A stretch of 64,000 nucleotides of DNA. It comes from Metarhizium brunneum. Taxonomy: Eukaryota; Ascomycota; Sordariomycetes; Hypocreales; Clavicipitaceae. Below, one piece after another: positions 48,487 through 59,884 of this stretch (positions are counted from its first letter, which is position 1; every line of letters starts with the position of its first letter). A program made the position numbers and the translations under genes. Under the pieces are notes generated by a model that made no database searches, was not told the DNA's origin, and saw only the letters and a program-made list of their open reading frames with translations. Where the stretch lies: assembly GCF_013426205.1 (NCBI RefSeq), contig NC_089422.1, positions 5,456,001-5,520,000 on the forward strand. The letters are read 5' to 3'.

Positions 48487-49675
48487 ATGGCCATGTAATG
48501 GCATCTGCTGCCCTACCAGGCTATCTCCACTTTAGATCGATCAATGTCAGCTAGAAAGCATGCTGACGACAAATACTCCGACAATTTTCTATGTATGCAA
48601 GAAATACAGAGCAAGCAGAAAAGGGCCGATAATACTTCCACACAGGTCAGACGATGTGTTCATCGCATTGGCACCGTTCTCTTCCAAGGTTTCGGCCAAG
48701 CCACGGAGGTAAACCGAGACGCGCCATCATGATGGCTATCCAGATAATCTCTAATAAAGGGTGCTTCAACCCCTGTCCAACGCCATGCATCAACTTAACA
48801 TCCCACGCGAGTTATCAGGGCTCCGAACATCGTCTAGGTTGCATTAACGCGGGGACATGTCCAGCGAAGGGTTGTCGATGACACGATGGAAACACCCAGC
48901 TTGGTATCATGGCCCCGCTATGTCACTCCATAACGATCCTGCATCAGTACGTAAAGTACAATATTCTCGCCTATTTCTGGTCCCTGCATCTCCCGCTGAT
49001 ACCAATATGCCGTATGAGGAAGGCAATAACCCATGACGCAAAATATTATAGGAAAATCCGATTCAATATTTTGACAGAGAGCGGTACTCGACAAGTTGGC
49101 TTCGATTGTCGTCGGTCTGAAACCCTCAGGAACATCGCCTCTCCTCTTACAATGCGAACATGGATTCAACCCATTTGGTCTGCTCCACGCATGAAGAGCA
49201 TAGTTCCTATCCCTTCAATCTACAAGACACAATACCTACCCGATATGAACAAGCTTGTACATGCAAATCCTCAATAATAGCACACCGACCCTCGGAGCGG
49301 ACTTCGAAATAAATGTTCCTAAGGAGTACTCTGTACACCTTTAGCATTACCACTATAGTAGTCATAACACCATTCTCCACCACGTGTCTATACACAAAAA
49401 CTGGCGTCCATTAACAACACGGCTCGGCCACTAGCCGACATATTCCATTCGGGAAGTTGTCGGGATTCAGCTCCGTCAATCGACTTGAATCAGTCCAGCT
49501 TAGCCTTGGCCCAGATGGGTTGACTATACTACTACTGTGTTACGTGTATCACTGTTTATACTTGTGCACTGGTGCCTGGTCAATCATTCCCGCATTATCT
49601 TAGCGAGGAACCAGGAATCTCGATTCTGCAATGCAGTCAACTCGAGACATGCAACATTGACAATTGCGGATGACG

Positions 49676-49686
49676 GTACTCCGTAC
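49676..49686. repeat. GTACTCCGTAC palindrome
   Basis: Full 11-bp copy followed by TCACGTAC, giving three GTAC sites in 19 bp. Confidence 0.7.
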
Positions 49687-50243
49687 TCACGTACCACAAC
49701 TCATCAAATATATCGAATGTGCTTGAAACAGTCATTTGGCCCGCGTTGTACTGCGGCCGCTATTCCCCGACTTGGGCGCCGGCATCTGGAGGAAATTACA
49801 CACGTACCATCCCCAGCCGCCACTGACAGCCGACAGGGGGGTTAATCGTTCCTACTCCGCATTGCTGTACCTCCTAACCCCCAAGTTTTATCCCCGCAAT
49901 GTTGTTCAGCCTCGAAGAGTCTGGTGGGATCCCGAGCAGTTAGCGTGCGTTCTTTTCGGGCCGTTTGCACGCCTTACACAATAGTATAGTCGGGGAGCTT
50001 CGCTCGCTCACGATCGGCCTTTTGTTGTCTAGATTTTGGTAAAAGCTCGGAAGCGCAAAAGCTTGGCCAAATGAGAATGGTCATGGGACGGACCACACGT
50101 GGTATGATTGACTGCTCACGATTTCTCCGGTTCTCCTCAGAGAATCACTCACAGTGGGGAAGCATGGGGACCAGTCGGCACTTCGCCTCGCGTACCCGGA
50201 CAAACTTGTTTCATGGTCTTGTTAACCGCCTTTCCAAGCCGTC

Positions 50244-50252
50244 TACGGAGTA
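50244..50252. repeat. TACGGAGTA palindrome
   Basis: Core nine bases only. Confidence 0.55.
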
Positions 50253-51463
50253 AAGCCGTCTGTCGGCGAAATATAATGGCGCTCACAACAGAGCGTAAAC
50301 CACAAAAACGTACCAGGTAAGTAGTCATGACTCATGACTCATAAACTGGTGAATAACACAGCAGGGAATCCCCCGGTGGCCATGTCGAGCGGCAGCATGC
50401 GAGCATGCTGTGTTTCCCTTGCTGCGGAACATCAACCGCGTCTAGATGACGTTTCCCTTCCCGGCTTAACATGCCTTGATTCTCGGCTTAACTATGGTCT
50501 ATATAATACTAGCTGCAGAATCGAATGTGGTAGAATTGCAGCCAAGTATGTGGGCTTGATTTTAGGTTAGTTTCCTAAACCACTTGTGTAAGTCATTATG
50601 AGGCTTGGCTGAAGAACACGCCGTCGCACAAACTTGCGATGCTCGTAGATGCTCGAGCATGCCGCTGTAAAATTTCTGAGCAAATTTCATCCAACGTCCC
50701 CCGGGCACTTGCTGTAATGAATAGACACATTCCTTATTCACTGGCTCAATAATTTGGCACTGTATTCTGCTGAATGGCCCATGTGGTCTGGTTGTTATTG
50801 TTGTTTGTTTTAGTCCAAGACCAACATTGAATGTTATTGTCTCATACGCGCAAAGACAAAGTGCACTACCCTATACATGTGTACTGCATACCAGACAAGG
50901 TTTCGCGACTTCTCCAAGACACAGTTCTCATTGATGTTTATCAGCTTTGTGTTGCAAGAAGAAGTGTCTTAAAATGTCGGTTGGCCTTGCACCTGTGTTC
51001 ATGCTGTTGCCTACCAGACTCTTCCCAACATCTGCGCGAACGGGAGCTAGGATCCCTTCCCCTTCTGTTCCATCTCATCACCTACCAAAAGCATCCGGTC
51101 AAGCTTATTCAATTTATAATGGGCTGCACTCTCGACGTAAATGTCAGACACGCGGGGTTCTGTCGTTGGATTGTTCCAATGCACTTTCGTTGCTGGGCTA
51201 AAGATCGGATAAAATATCCGTGACGTCTAACGGCACGCAAAGCCAGTATAGATACAATTGTTGTTGATGCAATCTTATTAGGGTGCAAAGCTTATTAGTA
51301 CAGCTCTAACAGGGTACATTGTCCCTCGTATCGAAAACCACAGTCGTGGTAAAGTCATGTTCAGATGTAGTCCGCCCAACCGTCCGGTTTGACTCAGACT
51401 CCCACTCTTCCCCTACTGGTATCGAGACCCTCTTGTCCTTTGTTTCTTCGTTTGCACAACCAC

Positions 51464-53049
51464 CTAATAAATACCAGGGATGATTCTCCAACGCACAATC
51501 TTCTTGTATTTATCCCAGTCCTCACCGTACTTGCGATGGCACTTCTCGTCGTCGCGACGCTCACGATGAATAAGCAGCACGGCAAAGTATACAATGTAGA
51601 AGTAGGTAATGGGGACAGCCCAGCCTCGCGCATTGCCCTGAATAACCTCCCGGCCGTCCTTCATGATGTACGCGCCTTGGCCGGCGGCGCCTGCGCCAGC
51701 AGCCATAATCTGGTAGCCAGCAAGTCCGGTGGGGAGACTGTATGGCCAAGACTGGATCCAATCGCCAAGATAGTTGATGTGACGAGCGATTCCCCACCAG
51801 CCTGTGATTAGAAGCTTGCTGCCCGTGTTGGTCTCAATGTACTTCAGGTGAGCGACACTGGGGTCATTGGGGTTTGTGCGGAAAGTGTTCTTCTGGCTGT
51901 TGGCGGAGCGGAAGATGTAGAAGCCAAGGCTGATGAGGGAAAGGGTACCTGCGAGGCCGGCGGGACCAAGCGACAGAGGATGCACGGAGAGGTATCGAGT
52001 TTGCATGGAGTAGACAAAGGGCACCCAGACAAGGTCGCCAAAGGCAAGCATCATGCCAAAACCGTCAGTCGTGATGTCCATAGTTGTTAGAATAGCAGGC
52101 TCAAACCACCACGAATCTATTATGTAGAGGGCCTGCACAATCGTGATGCAGATGATGCTGTCGGTGACGAAGCCAAAGTTGCGGTACTGCTGAGCACACC
52201 AAGCGCAGTTAAGGATGATCCAGCCCATCATACCAGGTCTCAGCTCGCACCACTCCTTGAGGTCAACTTCTCCAATCAAGGGGATTGTGACGCGAGGGTT
52301 GAGCTCGCGGCCAATGAACCAGTCATAGAGCAGGTTGCCAGTGCAGCCGCCGGCTGCAAGCTCGCGAAATTGCGTGTTTCCAGGTTTGACGCTGAAGCTG
52401 CGGACGTACACAAAAGTGGCGATTGCATAGGAAATCCCGATATTTGCCGTCAGAATCTGGAGGTAGTTCTCGCTGATAAAGACCCAAACGGGGAATTCGA
52501 CGCCTTGAGCAACAGTTCCGGCTGCGAGGGCTGCCAAAGTAGCCGTGTTGGAGTAGAACGCTGCCGGGTAATTAGCTGCTTGAGCACTCGGACGATTGGG
52601 AGCTGTGTAGCTACATACTGTTGAATCGGTACTTGAGACGGCCGCCGGAGCTCAAGACGGTCCCGTCTACCTCGGTCGCAGGCAAAACGCGGTACAAAAT
52701 GAGGTTCAGCAAGTAGTAGGCAAGAACTGCACCAGTCGCTTCCCAGCTGGCGAGACCCCATATTCCATTCTGTGGCCAACCGACTTCAATCTTCAACTGC
52801 TCTAGTGACAAGGGGCGCGGACCTAGCAGCGATGGCGCAGGGCATCCGGATATGTCGTTGCACACGAAAGTGAAGACGTAGACGAGGATGGGTAGACCAA
52901 ACGAGATGCCAAAGGCGCCGGGACTAAAGAAAAAAATCCAATCAGAACAGACTCTAGTGTTGATGGCTATGGATGACTTACGGGCCGAAGAACTCGTATC
53001 CGTGCTTAGCCGGAGGTGCAGACTTGGCCGCAGTTTTTGATGAGGACAT
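51464..53049 (-). CDS. ERG24: Delta(14)-sterol reductase
   Basis: ER membrane enzyme of ergosterol synthesis that reduces the C14-C15 double bond left by lanosterol 14-demethylation, using NADPH; target of morpholine fungicides. Exons: 53049-52982, 52923-52619, 52560-51464; 489 aa. Donors GTAAGT and GTATGT. The second intron (52618-52561, branch CTAAT) gives KYRFN-TFYSNTATL; the 16-bp GT...AG inside it is a decoy. Conserved parts: YEFFGPPGAFGISFGLPI, FIGRELNPRV, FGFVTDSI, LAFGDLVWVPF, and the ERG4/ERG24 signature LLITGWWGIARHINYLGDW. It ends RKYGEDWDKYKKIVRWRIIPGIY. About nine hydrophobic helices. Head to head with ATG27 across about 800 bp. ERG4 and ERG24 share motifs, but the N-terminal GPPGAFGI and the length favour ERG24. 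Confidence 0.93.
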
Positions 53050-53843
53050 GTTGCGAGCTGTATGACGAGTATTGCCTAAACGCGAAGCAGTTCGAAACGC
53101 CTAGATGGAGGGCTGGCCAATATGCAGCAGAAAAAGGAAGCCCAGCGCCTATTTAAGGCCGACTGTAGGCTTTTCAATGACTGTACGACGAGCGCTTGAA
53201 GACGTGACGACCAGGTGTGCGAAGACTGGCCCGGCTCCTCCTGAATCCGATGAAGGTCGCAAACTTCTGATTGAAGCTAGGGATCCGCATCGTCTCAGCG
53301 AGGGTTCAATGACAGCATTGAACCCGAAGCGGCTTAGCTCTCCCGGCAGGGAGATGAGCCCAAGCCCAGCAGGTAGCCAGCCGGATGAATTATTTTGCCG
53401 GGGCGGGCGAACATGAAGCCACACGCACTAAGCGGGAGCTTTGTTATGCGGCTGCGTTCGGTCACACCTTCTCTCAAGTCTGCCTGAAGTCAAGTTGCAT
53501 GTGCACAGCCTAGGTTGGGAGCTTATTCGCCCACTTGATGTGGCCAGTTGTCGCAACCTAGAACAAATCGCGGAGCAGCCTAGTGGCTGAGACTTTTCAC
53601 CAAAGGCACCGACCAACCTTTAGTGTCGTTCGCTACTTTTCACTGCAAATCGCTTGTTCCAATCTATTTGGCTTAATTTGTAGATTCTTCTTCTTTTTCT
53701 TCCTATTTTTGGCCAATGTTCAGAGAGCAATTGATGATAAGACTCCAACCAGACAGTACTCTATCGCCGCGCCGTGAGCGCTCATCCAACCTCGTCGAGC
53801 ACGTTCCCTGCTAAGCCACGACAATCGCCTCACCTCCTACAAG
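53050..53843. promoter_or_regulatory. Bidirectional promoter region, ERG24 and ATG27
   Basis: 794 bp separate the two start codons. C/T-rich leaders are visible toward ATG27 (about 53620-53840). No gene inside. I could not identify a sterol-responsive element with confidence. Confidence 0.5.
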
Positions 53844-54985
53844 ATGCGAACGAGTTTCTTAAGTTCGGCACTGGTGGTCGCTTCGTTTGCCGCCGCAAAA
53901 GAAGCCCCATCATCGACCACGCATGCGCCAGCGTGCACTGCGACTGCGTCCTCCGGGACAGGCGGTTTCTTCGACCTGCGACCTGATACAGCTCACCCTT
54001 CCGAGAAGGGAAAGCAGCACAAGACGGCCCTTGCAAAAGACTACCATGCAAGAGGTTATGATTATGGCAAGAACTTTACTCTGAACATATGCGGAGCGGT
54101 TGTGGACCCCGTAACTGAGGTGGTGGGAATCTCCAAGAGCCAATGGACCAACGTCAGCGCATACTACATGTCTCATGGAAGCATCTATTCTATAGGGTTG
54201 GTCTGGCGAATGATTGCAACCAGAGTATTCGGGATACTAACCGTCTTGCTCAGATCCGAATCGATGGACTTGGTGAGTCGTGGCCGCAAGCTGGTCTTGC
54301 AGTATACCGGTGGCTCGCCGTGCGGTACCACCAAATCGAACAAGAGTACCCGGACTCCTTCATCGCCCTCAGCCAACTACAATTACGCAAACAAGGAGTC
54401 GGCCTTGACCAACCAGCCTCACCAGGTGGAAACCCTGAAAGACGACAAGGAAGAGAAATCGTCACGAAGAAAGTCCACTACCATTTCCTTCCTTTGTGAC
54501 CGAGACCCCTCCAGCTCCCAAGCAAGCATATCGTTCGTCGGTGTCGACGAAGATGAATGCTCATACTTTTTCGAAGGCCGCTCTATTCACGCATGTGCGC
54601 AAGCAGAGCCACACAAGCCAGGAAGTGTAGGCCCTGGCAGCGTGTTTGGCATCATTTTGGTTGTCGCTTTCCTTGTGTACGTCCTCGGTGGTGTATTCTA
54701 CAACCGAACCATCTCCAACGCACGAGGATGGCGCCAATTGCCGAATTATAGTCTCTGGGCAGGTATTTGGAGTTTCTTTAGTGTGCGTATACCTGGCAGA
54801 CACCGCCTAGGGCGCAAGATACTAACCATGATTCCTAGGATATGTTCGTCATTGCATTTTCCTCGTGTGCAAGGTGTCTTCCCGGCCGACGAGGCTACAG
54901 CCATCTCAGTTCGAGTCCACGAAATCGAAACTCTGATGCAGAAAACCGACTCATTGACCAGTTGGACGAGGAATGGGACGATTAA
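53844..54985 (+). CDS. ATG27: Autophagy-related type I membrane protein Atg27
   Basis: Single-pass membrane protein that cycles between Golgi, endosome, vacuole and the autophagosome formation site and supports Atg9 trafficking. Exons: 53844-54196, 54254-54782, 54839-54985; 342 aa. MRTSFLSSALVVASFAAAKEA is the signal peptide. The luminal cargo-receptor/MRH-like domain has CTATASSGTGGFFDLRPD, RGYDYGKNFTLNICGAVV, LVSRGRKLVLQYTGGSPCG, RRKSTTISFLCDRD and DECSYFFEGRSIHACA, with paired cysteines as in the family. The membrane helix is FGIILVVAFLVYVLGGVFY. The cytosolic tail has GYSHL, a YxxPhi sorting signal, and ends IDQLDEEWDD. Intron 1 (57 bp, branch ACTAAC) is a multiple of three without a stop. 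Intron 2 uses donor GTGCGT and is needed to reach the conserved tail. Confidence 0.93.
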
Positions 54986-56974
54986 ACTGTTTCAAGTAAG
55001 GATTATTCTTTGAATCACATTTCTCGTATGTACTAGGGTATACTTTCTTCTTCGACAGTACCGAAGCACGGGATTTGTACCGTTTTTTGTGAGCATATCT
55101 GGCGTTTTTGGGATGGGACATGGAGAAAGACTTTTTTCTCTGTTTATTTGACGGTGCTAAACAGCGCAGATCTAAGAATACTAGACGAAATCTTGCAAAA
55201 TTTTCTCTGAACACGGTGAGCCACGTTTTGCTTGGAGGCGTGACTTGACTGGTTGAACGTAACATCCTTCCCGTCTCGTGCCTCGTCCCTGGGACAAGGG
55301 CACTGTCCCGTGAGAGTGTCGACGATTGATGGAATCGAAACTGCTGCGAGCAACATGCGAAAGACCATTTGTAGCGCGGCCTAGTGGCCTGCGCTCTGCT
55401 CTCCAGCGGTGCAACCATTAACTTGGCTGGTGGTGGCTTTTCCCTTGGCGCTATTGATCTATGTGGCATCTATCGTCAGTATCTCCACTCTCGATTAAAA
55501 TGTTTTGTTGTCATACCGTCATGGTGAGGAACTCGCTGTTCAGTCTCGAGACGTCCAGGCTATTGCGGCCGGAGCGCGAATTATCACCTATGAAGCCTAG
55601 GATATAATCTTTGGCAACACAAGGTGGGAAACAGGGGCCATGGAGACACCGATCGCGTGAGACTTTTTTACCAACACGATTGTCTAGACGACGGGCATCG
55701 CCGCTTATTCCAAGGACTCGACGGGAACCATGACGCGTTCTGACGACTCGAACGGCATTGGGCTGTCGTCGTCGGTAGAATCGAGAATCGAGGAATGGTA
55801 CGTAGACTTCTTGATTGGTACCCGTGGTTTGTCGTCCTTGTTGGCGAGCTGGACCACGAGGGGCATCCGTGGTTTGTGGATGGGGGACTTGATTGCTGTC
55901 GAATTTCGGGGTTCCGCGTTGCGAATCCGTCGCTGGATCATGTGCAAGCACGGATCGATTTTGTCCACCGGAAGGGTTCTGGTTTGCATTCAGAGTATCG
56001 GCTTGCGCAAAGCTGTTTGCGCAAGCTTCAGCGCGCATGTTGGGCGACATACGAGGGTCTTTTTGGGTTGTGGTTGAATAGAAACGGAGTCTGAAATATG
56101 AAACGGAGCCTGAAATATCCGACAATAATGGACGCAAAGGAAGAGCAATGCCGCTCCATATATACAAGCTGACTTGGGTGGTGCCGTGCCTAGGTAAAGC
56201 TGGACGGGCTTTGGTTGTTCATCGATCAACATCGTATTGGCTTGGGACATCTACCCGCTCTACATCCGCCCAAGGCTTGAACACTTTGGAAACGGAAGCT
56301 GAAGAAGACAAAGGCCACGGGCGTTGTGTGAGATTCACACGGTTTGGCAAGAACGCAACACCAAGGACGAGGAGGACACGAGTTGCATATCGCGGAACAA
56401 AATGCGTGTATCGTGCTGGAGTGTCTTGCCTGTTCGAACATGTACCATTCATTACACTTGAGCTTGACCTCTCATTGAATCGGGTTTCTTCAGTAAGGGC
56501 AGCATGAAGACCAACGCCGTCCTTCTTTGTGCGACCTTGGATTCCGACGCAGAACCAGGGATTTCAACTGCGCATGGACGGATTGTAATCAGTTCCGTCA
56601 GACATGTGATGCCAACCATGAGAACGGACCATGTTCAAAAAGAGACATGGATTTCTTTGGACTCTGGCCCGTTAACGAAAACCTGCCCGGCCTCTCAACA
56701 AAGCCGGTTTTTGTTCCACAGCAGCCAGTTTTTTGAGCTCTTTCAACACCGCTACCATGTCTTTGTGCAAAATTCTTGCTCACTCCGAGCAGCCACCATT
56801 TCTGAAAGGATTGTTGGGACCGGAGGACCTGACTAACTCATCACGCTGGACAATACTTAACCGCGGGAACCGACCTCATGCAGTCGTCGGCTTCACTCAT
56901 ACCATCAAACACCAACATCCCTCACATCATAGGTCAACAGCATTGCCAGCCCTACAAACTAGAGAACGTCCAGC
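54986..56974. other. Intergenic, conflicting small frames
   Basis: About 2 kb. Several open frames overlap on the minus strand (54951-55469, 55511-56167, 55705-56250) and on the plus strand (56148-56507), none with a domain or an intron pattern that decides between them. The frame 56250-55705 is open apart from one TGA at 55992-55990. I do not call a gene. Confidence 0.5.
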
Positions 56975-57541
56975 ATGAGCGACAAAAAATTCCTATCAGC
57001 CGCCCGCTTCCTCGCTGAGGCTGTTCACGCTGCCGCCGACGATGGCAAGAAGAAGAAGAAGAAGAATGGCGACAAAACCTCCCAGCAAACCCCCGGCATG
57101 AGCAGCGACGACATCAAGGAACTCGGCTCTGTGGCTCTCGGTGTTTTCAAAAAGATTGCTGATACCAAACCCAAAAATGGCGACAAAAATGCCCAAAGAG
57201 CCTTCAGCATGAGCAGCGACAACATGAAAGAAGTCGCCCCCGTGCTCATCCATGCAATAGCCGAGTATGCGGATGGCAAGGCCAAGAAAGGCGACCAAAC
57301 TGCAAAACAAGGCCTCGGCACGAGCAGCGACGACGCGACGGAATCCATCTCATCGCCTGTCGCGGCTGCTACCACACCTTCTCGGGCTGGAGCGAAAGAC
57401 GGCGACAAAGCTACCGAACGGTCAGGAACAAAGTTGATAGCGAAGATGTTGAAGGAATCCATCAAGTTTGCGCCCAAAGTTGTCGACATTTTGGTCGAAC
57501 AGCAGAAGAAGGCGTCGCAGGAAGCGTCCCGGAAAGCCTAG
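56975..57541 (+). CDS. Lys-rich protein with four internal repeats, unknown function
   Basis: I do not recognise the family. Single frame of 188 aa, preceded by an A/C-rich leader and a good start context (CCAGCATGAGC). Residues ~25-150 hold four imperfect units of about 37 residues. Each begins with a Lys cluster then G-D-[KQ]: KKNGDKTSQQ, KNGDKNAQRA, KKGDQTAKQG, KDGDKATERS. The first three continue with [MT]SSD[DN] (GMSSDDIKEL, SMSSDNMKEV, GTSSDDATES) and then a helix. The unit ends are hydrophobic helices (GSVALGVFKKIAD; APVLIHAIAEYAD; LIAKMLKESIKFAPKVVDILVEQ). No signal peptide and no Cys. Charged and probably partly disordered. Conserved spacing of the repeats argues for a real protein, probably lineage-specific. 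Confidence 0.6.
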   Translation: MSDKKFLSAARFLAEAVHAAADDGKKKKKKNGDKTSQQTPGMSSDDIKELGSVALGVFKKIADTKPKNGDKNAQRAFSMSSDNMKEVAPVLIHAIAEYADGKAKKGDQTAKQGLGTSSDDATESISSPVAAATTPSRAGAKDGDKATERSGTKLIAKMLKESIKFAPKVVDILVEQQKKASQEASRKA

Positions 57542-58067
57542 TAGTTCGATGACGACTCTGTTGAAGGCTGCTTCTGCCCGTTTGGGCAATGCCATTCGGT
57601 CATGCTGGTCCTGACAGCAAGAGCCGTTGTGTTACTCGGACGAATCACTTTACGTCCAGACTGGCCGGTTTCGACGGGCTTTCACGACACGAATCATCTG
57701 TCGGGGTTGCCGACCTCATCTTCATCATCTTGTCTGATCTGCTCTGTACTCTGGAAGTATCTGATCCGGCAGATTGCTATAATTTCTGTTTGTCCATGGC
57801 ACGACGCAAAAGGCTCCACTAGCTTCGCGACCATGTTAAGTTTTGGGCTTGGGCAAAAAGTCCTTTATGTCGGTGGTGCCAGTCCAAGGATGAGTGCTTG
57901 CGCGTCGATTTTTCTTCACATCCACAGGCAAATTGTACTAGGAGTATACCATGTTCAAAGTCATGTCAATATATTATCATCAGCCACGCAAGCCTTCTCA
58001 ATTATTGCCCCAACAAAATCCCCACTCAAAGCAGTCTCGTAGCCTCACACTCCCGTGACAAGAACCC
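57542..58067. other. Convergent 3' flanks
   Basis: About 525 bp between convergent genes; open frames on the plus strand here show no domain. Confidence 0.55.
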
Positions 58068-59265
58068 TCAAACTCGACTTTCAAAAAGTCCATGTGCGTT
58101 GCCGAATCTCACAGCGTAGGCCTTTTCCTCCTCACCGCCAAATACCTCCTCCACGTCCCTGTCAAATGCAGATATTCCCGCGGCCGCCATGGCCCAAGGC
58201 GTAAAGGGCGTATCCGACCCCCACACGATATTCGTGTAATCGACCCATCGCACAAGCGACGGAATAGCAAACCTGGCTGGCCACGGGCCCGCAAGGTCAA
58301 AGTAGAAGCTCCTCGCGAGCGTCTCCCTCACAAACGCCTGCGTCAGATTCAGCCCGGGGTACAGCGAGCTGTAGCCGACGACGCGGTCGAGGGTGGGAAC
58401 CAGGCCGCCCCCCGCGTGCGGGATGATCCATTTGATGCGTGCGAAGCGGCCCGGCACCTTGGAGTACAAGAGGTCGGCGAATGTGCGCGCCGTGTCGAAG
58501 GGGAAGTCGAGCGTCGGCGCGGCGAGTTGTCGATTCGCCACGGGCCGGTTCAGCGCCTGCCATTCCTTTTGCGCGACGGGGGGCGCTTCGCCGTTGGTGT
58601 GGAATCGTACGTGGTTATGCTCGGTGCACGGCGTCGTCGGGTGCTCGAAGACGGTGGCGTTCAGCTCGTCCAGCGCCTTGTAGACGGGGCTCAGGGCCGG
58701 GTCGCCGAGGTACATGCCGTAGTAGTTGGACATGAGGACGACGCCGTCTGGTTTTGGGTCGAGCTCGTGGAAGCAGTGGTGGATTTCGTCGAGGGCGGCC
58801 TGGATGTCTGGGAGCGGGAGCGACGCGAAGAAGCCGAATCGATGGGGGTGTTGGGCCTTGAGGCGCGATGCGTATTCATTGACCTGGCGGGCGAGCCTTG
58901 TGGCATTGGTGGTTGCGATGGTTGAGGGCACGGTGAGATAGACGCCAGGACTGGAAATCGACAAGTAGGCCTTGGTGATGTTTTGCGCATGCATAAAGTC
59001 CAAGTGTGTATCGGGGTCCCAGGCCTACATGGCGGAGGAGAGGGTGTTAGGGACGAAGGGCGTCTTGGTTTGATGGGTGAAGGAGACAAACCGGGATGGC
59101 GGGCATGCCATCGGGACCGGGTACGTGCCCGGCATCTCGAAGGGCTTGGGCGTAGAAGTCGGGAATGAAGTGAGCATGGACGTCGATCTTGCTCGTTGAT
59201 GGATTGGAGACTGCTCCCGAGGAAGACGCAGCCAGAGAGCCGCCTAGGAGTGTAGAGGGCTTCAT
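58068..59265 (-). CDS. Amidohydrolase-family decarboxylase-like protein (ACMSD / 6-methylsalicylate decarboxylase type)
   Basis: Amidohydrolase 2 family TIM barrel; members include ACMSD, gamma-resorcylate decarboxylase and the fungal 6-methylsalicylate decarboxylases. Exons: 59265-59092 and 59024-58068; 376 aa. The intron has donor GTTTGT, branch CCTAAC and acceptor TGTAG, joining GMPAIP-AWDPDTHLDFM as the family expects. Metal ligands are visible: KIDVHAHF (His30, His32), IIPHAGGG, and the Asp in NIVWGSDTPF. Also NEYASRLKAQHPHRFGFFASLPLPD, typical of the decarboxylase branch. The segment VRFHTNGEAPPVAQKEWQALNR is an insertion relative to PatG-like proteins as I remember them. The N-terminus is Ser/Ala-rich without a clear signal. 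The aromatic acid substrate cannot be told, and no PKS gene is adjacent. Confidence 0.87.
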
Positions 59266-59884
59266 CGCAGCCTACGATGATGAGATGAGCCTAGGGTGTG
59301 TGCAATGTCGAGCTTGTACATGCGCTCGCCTGAAGAGTTCTTATCTAGCCTTACGTGAGATGATGACAACCCTGTGCCGAGTCTGCTGACTCCTGTACGA
59401 CATGACGTTGGCTCGGTGATGATCCAAGACATGGGTGAATTCTCGCCTCCTGACCGTCGTGGAAGATGCTAAACACTGTCATTTCCCGCCATGGACAATG
59501 GCTCACCAGTTGACGTCCAAAATGGTGTCTTTGCTGTCGACTAACACGGCAGGGTAACACGTACGCGCCCGAGTTATTGAACAGCATGGCCATGTCCTCG
59601 AACAGTTTAGATACCTAGTACCTACCAGGCAGGTATGTATTCCACGCCGCCAAGTACTGTTATAAGTCATCTTGGCCCTCATGTCCAGCCTTTGAGGAAC
59701 CAACCCTGGCACAACCACAGCTTCCTTGCCACGACTAAGTCTCAAATACTTGACCTCCACGGTTGGACAATTGCCACAAGTCTTGAGACCATCTTGCCAC
59801 GGTTCTTCAGCAATAATTTCCGAGTTGAAGTGAATTTGCGAGGGGACGCAAGAGTTTGAGACTTGCGACTGCACCCAAGGCGTG

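Larger units (their letters stand above)
47004..51463. other. Long intergenic stretch
   Basis: 4.46 kb, the longest gene-free part, between the beta-glucosidase promoter side and the 3' end of ERG24. Only short overlapping frames on both strands; no domain recognised. It holds five copies of the TACTCCGTAC-type palindrome. The first ~1 kb should include the beta-glucosidase promoter. Confidence 0.65.

Noticed and set aside
47004..51463. Possible tRNA, rRNA or transposon in the long gap
   Set aside because: No T-arm-like GGTTCRA with a matching acceptor stem, no terminal inverted repeats, no transposase or reverse-transcriptase motif.
53844..55013. Uninterrupted 389-codon frame as the ATG27 product
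   Set aside because: It reads through two introns and loses the conserved C-terminal tail ending DQLDEEWDD.
54951..55469. 172-codon minus-strand frame overlapping the ATG27 3' end
   Set aside because: Basic, low-information sequence antisense to the ATG27 last exon and 3' flank.
55511..56167. 218-codon minus-strand frame
   Set aside because: Overlaps other frames of similar quality; Arg/Gln/Ser-rich without domain, and no way to choose among frames.
56527..56736. CAWTDCNQFRQTCDANHENGPCSKRD looked like a Zn2Cys6 binuclear cluster
   Set aside because: Cys spacing does not match CX2CX6CX5-12CX2CX6-8C and basic residues are missing; possibly a very old relic, not supportable.
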